DNA of 64,000 bases from Methylobacterium sp. (GTDB lineage Bacteria > Pseudomonadota > Alphaproteobacteria > Rhizobiales > Beijerinckiaceae). The notes below the pieces were generated by a model, which ran no database searches, was not told the origin of the DNA, and saw only the letters and a program-made list of their open reading frames with translations. The stretch is taken from contig NZ_JAIETD010000041.1 in the NCBI RefSeq assembly GCF_019745455.1, positions 62,001 through 126,000 of the forward strand, given 5' to 3'. This document shows, in pieces, positions 61,033 through 64,000 of this stretch; position 1 is the stretch's first letter, and each line of letters begins with the position of its first letter. Made by a program: the position numbers and the translations under genes.

Positions 61033-61443
61033 TCAGCGCAACGTCAGGGCCAGGGCCCAGATCAGGATCGTCAGGACGATCGAGCCGATCAGGGTTCCTC
61101 GCGCCAGCCACAGCCGCCGCTCGCGGTCGAGGCCATGGCCGAAATCCCAGACGAAGTGGCGCAGGCCCCCGAGCATGTGGTGCATCAGGATCCACGTGTA
61201 GACGAACAGCACCAGCTGTCCCGCGATCGACCCGAAGAACCAGGCGACCCACCCGTAGGCGGCAGGTCCCGAGGCCAAAGCCACCAGCCAGATCGCCACC
61301 AGGGCCGAGCCGCCATAGAGCGCGGTACCGGTGATGCGGTGGAAGACCGACATCGCCATGGTCCAGGTCCAGCGGTAGATCTGGAGATGGGGCGAGAGCG
61401 GCTGCGCGGTCGTGGGGCGTAGCGTGGGAGGCATCGGGCTCAT
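61033..61443 (-). CDS. sdhC: Succinate dehydrogenase cytochrome b556 subunit SdhC
   Basis: A 136-residue subunit with three helices. RPLSPHLQIYRW-like (AQPLSPHLQIYRWTWTMAMSVFHRITG) and HHMLGGLRHFVWDFGHG, with the heme His, are diagnostic. ATG 61443 has GAGGAT just upstream. First gene of the sdh operon; its promoter should be in the 121 bp before it. Confidence 0.94.
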   Translation of the reverse strand: MSPMPPTLRPTTAQPLSPHLQIYRWTWTMAMSVFHRITGTALYGGSALVAIWLVALASGPAAYGWVAWFFGSIAGQLVLFVYTWILMHHMLGGLRHFVWDFGHGLDRERRLWLARGTLIGSIVLTILIWALALTLR

Positions 61444-61564
61444 GATCCTCGGTTGAGACGGTGGAGCATGTCTGGAGTTGTTCGAAGGAGTATCGGTTCA
61501 CCGCAAACGCGCAAGGCGCGGATGCGGCACCGCACCAGAATGTGTTGCAATGCAGCGCGATCTA

Positions 61565-62890
61565 TCATGACAGCCGCCCCAGGGTCTGCCACCACAGGTA
61601 ATCGAGCGGCGTGACAATGATGAGCGATGCGGCGCCGACGAGCGCGGTGAGCCGCGTTGCGTCGAGGAGTCGAATCCCGCCGAGATGCATCGTCAGGATG
61701 ATTGGCGGCGCCTGGTAGGGCAGGAACAGGCTCGAATAGCCGACCACCTGTGCCATCACGACGTCGTCGAGGGAGAGCCCGCTGGCCCTGCTCATCTCGC
61801 CCGCGAGCGCGGTGTAGAGGGCGGGGGCACCGTTGGCCGTCGCCACGACGGCGAGGAGTGCGGCAAGGCCGGTCAGGACGCCAAAGTTCTGGAACGGGGC
61901 GTCGGGCCTGAGCGGTGCCAATCCGAGCAGGGCGTGGCCGAGGCTTGCCCCGAGGCCGGTTTCGTTGACCGTCGCCACGAGGCCGAGCAGCGCCGCGACA
62001 TAGAAGCAGGTGCGCAGATTGACGGCGCCGAAGGCCTCCGGTCCCAGCACCCCGATCCGCGGCATGAGGCAGACCAGGGCGGCGGCGAGCCCGATCCAGG
62101 CCGGGGCGATGTGGTGGATGCTGTCGGTAACCCAGAGGCCCAGGGTCAGGCCGAGCACGATGGCGAGACGCCGCTCAGCCGGCTTGAGGGGCTCGCGGGG
62201 AACCGCTGCGGTATCCTCCGCGGCGGGGTCAAGCCGATCGGGAAACAGCCACAGCACCGCCGCGACCACGAGCGTGCCTTTGACGAGCGCCAGAACGGGC
62301 GCGTGAAGGACGAGGTAGGGTAGGTAGGCGATATGCAGGCCGTACTGGACCTCGGCTGTGCCGGCCATGACGAGGTTGGGAACGTTCGCGGGCAGGATCG
62401 CCGCGGAGAGCAGCGGCGTCGCCAGCCCCACCGCGAGTACGGCACCGATGCGCCCCGGCCGCCCGTCGACCAATCCGACATGGTCGCACAGAACCAGCAC
62501 GACCGGGACGAGCAGGGCGATGCGGCCGAGATTGGACGGCATCACGAAGGACAGGACGAAGGCCAGGGCGACGAGGCCGGCGATGAAGCCGGCATAGGAG
62601 CCCGGCATCCGTCCCGAGAGCGCGCGTGCGAGTCGGTCGCCGAGCCCGGTCCTCGTCATGGCGAGGCCGACGACCATACCGCCGAGCACCAGCCAGAAAG
62701 CCGAGGAGGCGAAGCCCGAGAAGACCGTGGCGGCCGGGGCCAGCCGCAGCAGCATCGCGGTACAGAAGAACAGGAGCGCGGTGACGATCTCGGCGACGAG
62801 GCCGGTCGCCCAGAGGCCCATGCACAGGGCGAGCAGAAGGCCGGTCGCGACGACCGTGCCGTGTCCGCTCAGTAACCCCGCTGCCTGCAT
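61565..62890 (-). CDS. SLC13/DASS-type anion permease
   Basis: A 441-residue membrane protein with about eleven helices. Two repeats each with a hairpin and a SNxx-like motif (SFVMPSNLGRIALLVP; ATANGAPALYTAL) place it with SLC13/DASS-type transporters of dicarboxylates or sulfate. It is 121 bp upstream of sdhC on the same strand, so a C4-dicarboxylate substrate is attractive but unproven. Confidence 0.78.
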   Translation of the reverse strand: MQAAGLLSGHGTVVATGLLLALCMGLWATGLVAEIVTALLFFCTAMLLRLAPAATVFSGFASSAFWLVLGGMVVGLAMTRTGLGDRLARALSGRMPGSYAGFIAGLVALAFVLSFVMPSNLGRIALLVPVVLVLCDHVGLVDGRPGRIGAVLAVGLATPLLSAAILPANVPNLVMAGTAEVQYGLHIAYLPYLVLHAPVLALVKGTLVVAAVLWLFPDRLDPAAEDTAAVPREPLKPAERRLAIVLGLTLGLWVTDSIHHIAPAWIGLAAALVCLMPRIGVLGPEAFGAVNLRTCFYVAALLGLVATVNETGLGASLGHALLGLAPLRPDAPFQNFGVLTGLAALLAVVATANGAPALYTALAGEMSRASGLSLDDVVMAQVVGYSSLFLPYQAPPIILTMHLGGIRLLDATRLTALVGAASLIIVTPLDYLWWQTLGRLS

Positions 62891-63007
62891 CCTCGATCTC
62901 GCGCATCACCCGGTTCGGGCGTTACCCTGCGCTCAGATTTGAATGGTTCGCAATTCGAGAGTTCCAGCCCAATCCTTCGCGAGAGACGAAGGATAGTGGG
63001 GCTCGGG

Positions 63008-63274
63008 TCAGACCATTCCGAGTGCCTGCATGTAGAGCTCCAGGATCGCCTCCTCCTCCTGGCGCTCGGCATGGTCCTTCTTGCGGAGGGACACGATCTT
63101 GCGCAGGGCCTTCACGTCGAAGCCGGTGCCTTTGGCCTCGGCGTAGACGTCCTTGATGTCCCCGGCGAGCCCTGCCTTCTCTTCCTCCAGGCGTTCGATG
63201 CGCTCGATGAAACTCTTGAGCTGGTCTGCCGCGACGGAGGACGCGTCGACGGCGGGGGCAGGAGAAGCGGCCAT
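63008..63274 (-). CDS. gapR: GapR, DUF2312 nucleoid-associated protein
   Basis: An 88-residue coiled-coil protein close to Caulobacter Gap[40 protein letters not shown] and [23 protein letters not shown]. GapR senses overtwisted DNA ahead of replication and transcription. This copy fits the family much better than the one at 26047. Neighbour DUF1244 and formylglutamate amidohydrolase genes are the usual context. Confidence 0.94.
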   Translation of the reverse strand: MAASPAPAVDASSVAADQLKSFIERIERLEEEKAGLAGDIKDVYAEAKGTGFDVKALRKIVSLRKKDHAERQEEEAILELYMQALGMV

Positions 63275-63361
63275 GATCGTGCTCGGTCCTTGTCAGGAAG
63301 ACGCGACCCCTCGGGGCCGTGCCGGTCGGTTTTTCGTTAAGCCGTCAAGCTTACCGGGAGA

Positions 63362-63670
63362 TTAGTGCGGCTCGGCCTGGGCCTTGGCGAAGGCGGCCTG
63401 CTGGTCGGCGCTCGCCTCGGCCTGATGCAGGCGCTTCCACTCCTCGTAGGGCATGCCGTAGACACGCTCGCGGCTCTCGTCCTTCGTCATGGCGAGACCC
63501 TTCTCGTCGGCGGCATCCTTCATCCAGTTCGAGAGGCAGTTGCGGCAGAACCCGGCGAGATTCATCAGGTCGATGTTCTGCACGTCGGTGCGCGTCTGGA
63601 GGTGGTTGACGAGGCGGCGGAAGACGGCGGCTTCGAGTTCCGTCCGCGTGGCAGGGTCGATCTCGGTCAT
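63362..63670 (-). CDS. DUF1244 family protein
   Basis: A 102-residue small soluble protein with the DUF1244 core FRRLVNHLQTRTDVQNIDLM and LAGFCRNCLSNWM; the two Cys suggest metal or disulfide chemistry. Function unknown. The track start at 63778 adds 36 unlikely residues; ATG 63670 has a GGA upstream and matches the family N-terminus. Confidence 0.9.
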   Translation of the reverse strand: MTEIDPATRTELEAAVFRRLVNHLQTRTDVQNIDLMNLAGFCRNCLSNWMKDAADEKGLAMTKDESRERVYGMPYEEWKRLHQAEASADQQAAFAKAQAEPH

Positions 63671-63723
63671 GGTCTGGTTCCTCGGACTCGGTGATCGACA
63701 GGTCGGCGCGCTGCGCCTTCGCG

Positions 63724-64000
63724 TCAAGCCGCCGGATGCAGGAACGGCCGCAGGAGTTTGGCGAACCGCTCCGCCCAAGCGATCTGCCCATCCTCGCCGG
63801 CAATGAGGTCCTGGCGGATCTCTACGAGGGCGTTCGGCAGCCCGCGGGCGATGGCGTGACGGTCGATGGTGTCGCCGGGCAATCCACCACCATAAGGCTC
63901 GTTGTCGCCCACCGTGAAATTCGCCGGATCCGCCCGGAGGCCGGCGATCAGGGGTGCGCTGAGGCGGTCGTCGCGGTCCCAGAGGATGCCGACCTCCCAG
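63724..64000 (-). CDS. N-formylglutamate amidohydrolase, 3' part (cut by window edge)
   Basis: The last 91 residues of a longer gene; the frame stays open to the window end. The track shows only the piece after an internal GTG. Readable sequence begins WEVGILWDRDDRLSAPLIAG and continues VGDNEPY, GDTIDRHAIARGLPNALVEI and RQDLI, matching the FGase/HutG C-terminal region (PF05013). It would hydrolyse N-formyl-glutamate or a related amide. Confidence 0.85.
   Translation of the reverse strand, partial: WEVGILWDRDDRLSAPLIAGLRADPANFTVGDNEPYGGGLPGDTIDRHAIARGLPNALVEIRQDLIAGEDGQIAWAERFAKLLRPFLHPAA

Noticed and set aside
1-64000. CRISPR array, IS element, rRNA operon or riboswitch
   Set aside because: Looked for regularly spaced repeats, transposase motifs, rRNA and known riboswitch cores; none found.

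Overview
The window is a contiguous piece of a GC-rich alphaproteobacterial chromosome, most likely from the Methylobacterium/Methylorubrum group of Rhizobiales. The evidence is mixed. It carries a bacteriochlorophyll gene block with PpaA and PpsR regulators, a mesaconyl-CoA hydratase of the ethylmalonyl-CoA pathway, two GapR (DUF2312) proteins, DUF1244, a convergently oriented mutM beside ubiE-ubiB-coaBC, and nested extragenic palindromes. No methanol dehydrogenase or other decisive methylotrophy gene is present, so the genus is an inference. There is no prophage, IS element or CRISPR array in the window.

Layout. 0-7 kb: photosynthesis block ppaA-ppsR-bchG-(PucC-like carrier)-bchP-tspO-orf120, with an exact PpsR palindrome in front of bchG. 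7-10 kb: triheme cytochrome c and a GAF-PAS-GGDEF diguanylate cyclase. 10-16 kb: mutM and the ubiquinone/CoA genes ubiE, ubiB, coaBC, with a toxin-antitoxin pair placed between ubiB and coaBC behind its own palindromic operator. 16.6-29.4 kb: replication region with rpsT, dnaA, dnaN and recF. Here dnaA and dnaN are separated by a HAD phosphatase, a glycerol regulon (glpR-glpD-glpK-glpF), a threonine aldolase, a divergent gapR and a holin-like gene. 29.4-38.6 kb: vapBC, recQ, an alpha/beta-hydrolase-like membrane protein, purL, bolA, a DUF29 gene, grxD and a DUF882 peptidase. 38.7-48.7 kb: an iron alcohol dehydrogenase, a second threonine aldolase, a large FAD/Fe-S dehydrogenase, a CaiB-type CoA-transferase and a tctCBA transporter. 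48.8-53.1 kb: tRNA-Ala(CGC), yggT, mch, two tiny membrane ORFs, a TSUP permease and an L,D-transpeptidase. 53.2-57.7 kb: RND efflux pair. 57.9-61.4 kb: sdhCDAB (minus strand). 61.5-64 kb: SLC13-type permease, gapR, DUF1244 and the 3' part of an N-formylglutamate amidohydrolase.

How the parts work together. The first block makes and esterifies bacteriochlorophyll under redox, light and cobalamin-type control. The glp block imports, phosphorylates and oxidises glycerol under a DeoR-type repressor whose operator lies before glpD. The tct genes, CoA-transferase and hydroxyacid dehydrogenase look like uptake and activation or oxidation of an organic acid, but their substrate is not readable from sequence. 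sdh and mch feed central C4 metabolism.

Most of the window is ordinary core genome. The strongest unexplained signals are: a cluster of seven GANTC sites around an AT-rich stretch upstream of dnaA; a leader hairpin covering the rpsT ribosome binding site; two nested palindromes of about 111 bp at the edges of the glycerol genes; an autoregulated toxin-antitoxin insertion in the ubi/coa run; a hydrolase-like gene whose reading frame runs past every normal start codon; and several small unassigned membrane or secreted proteins. I did not find a clearly new multi-gene system.
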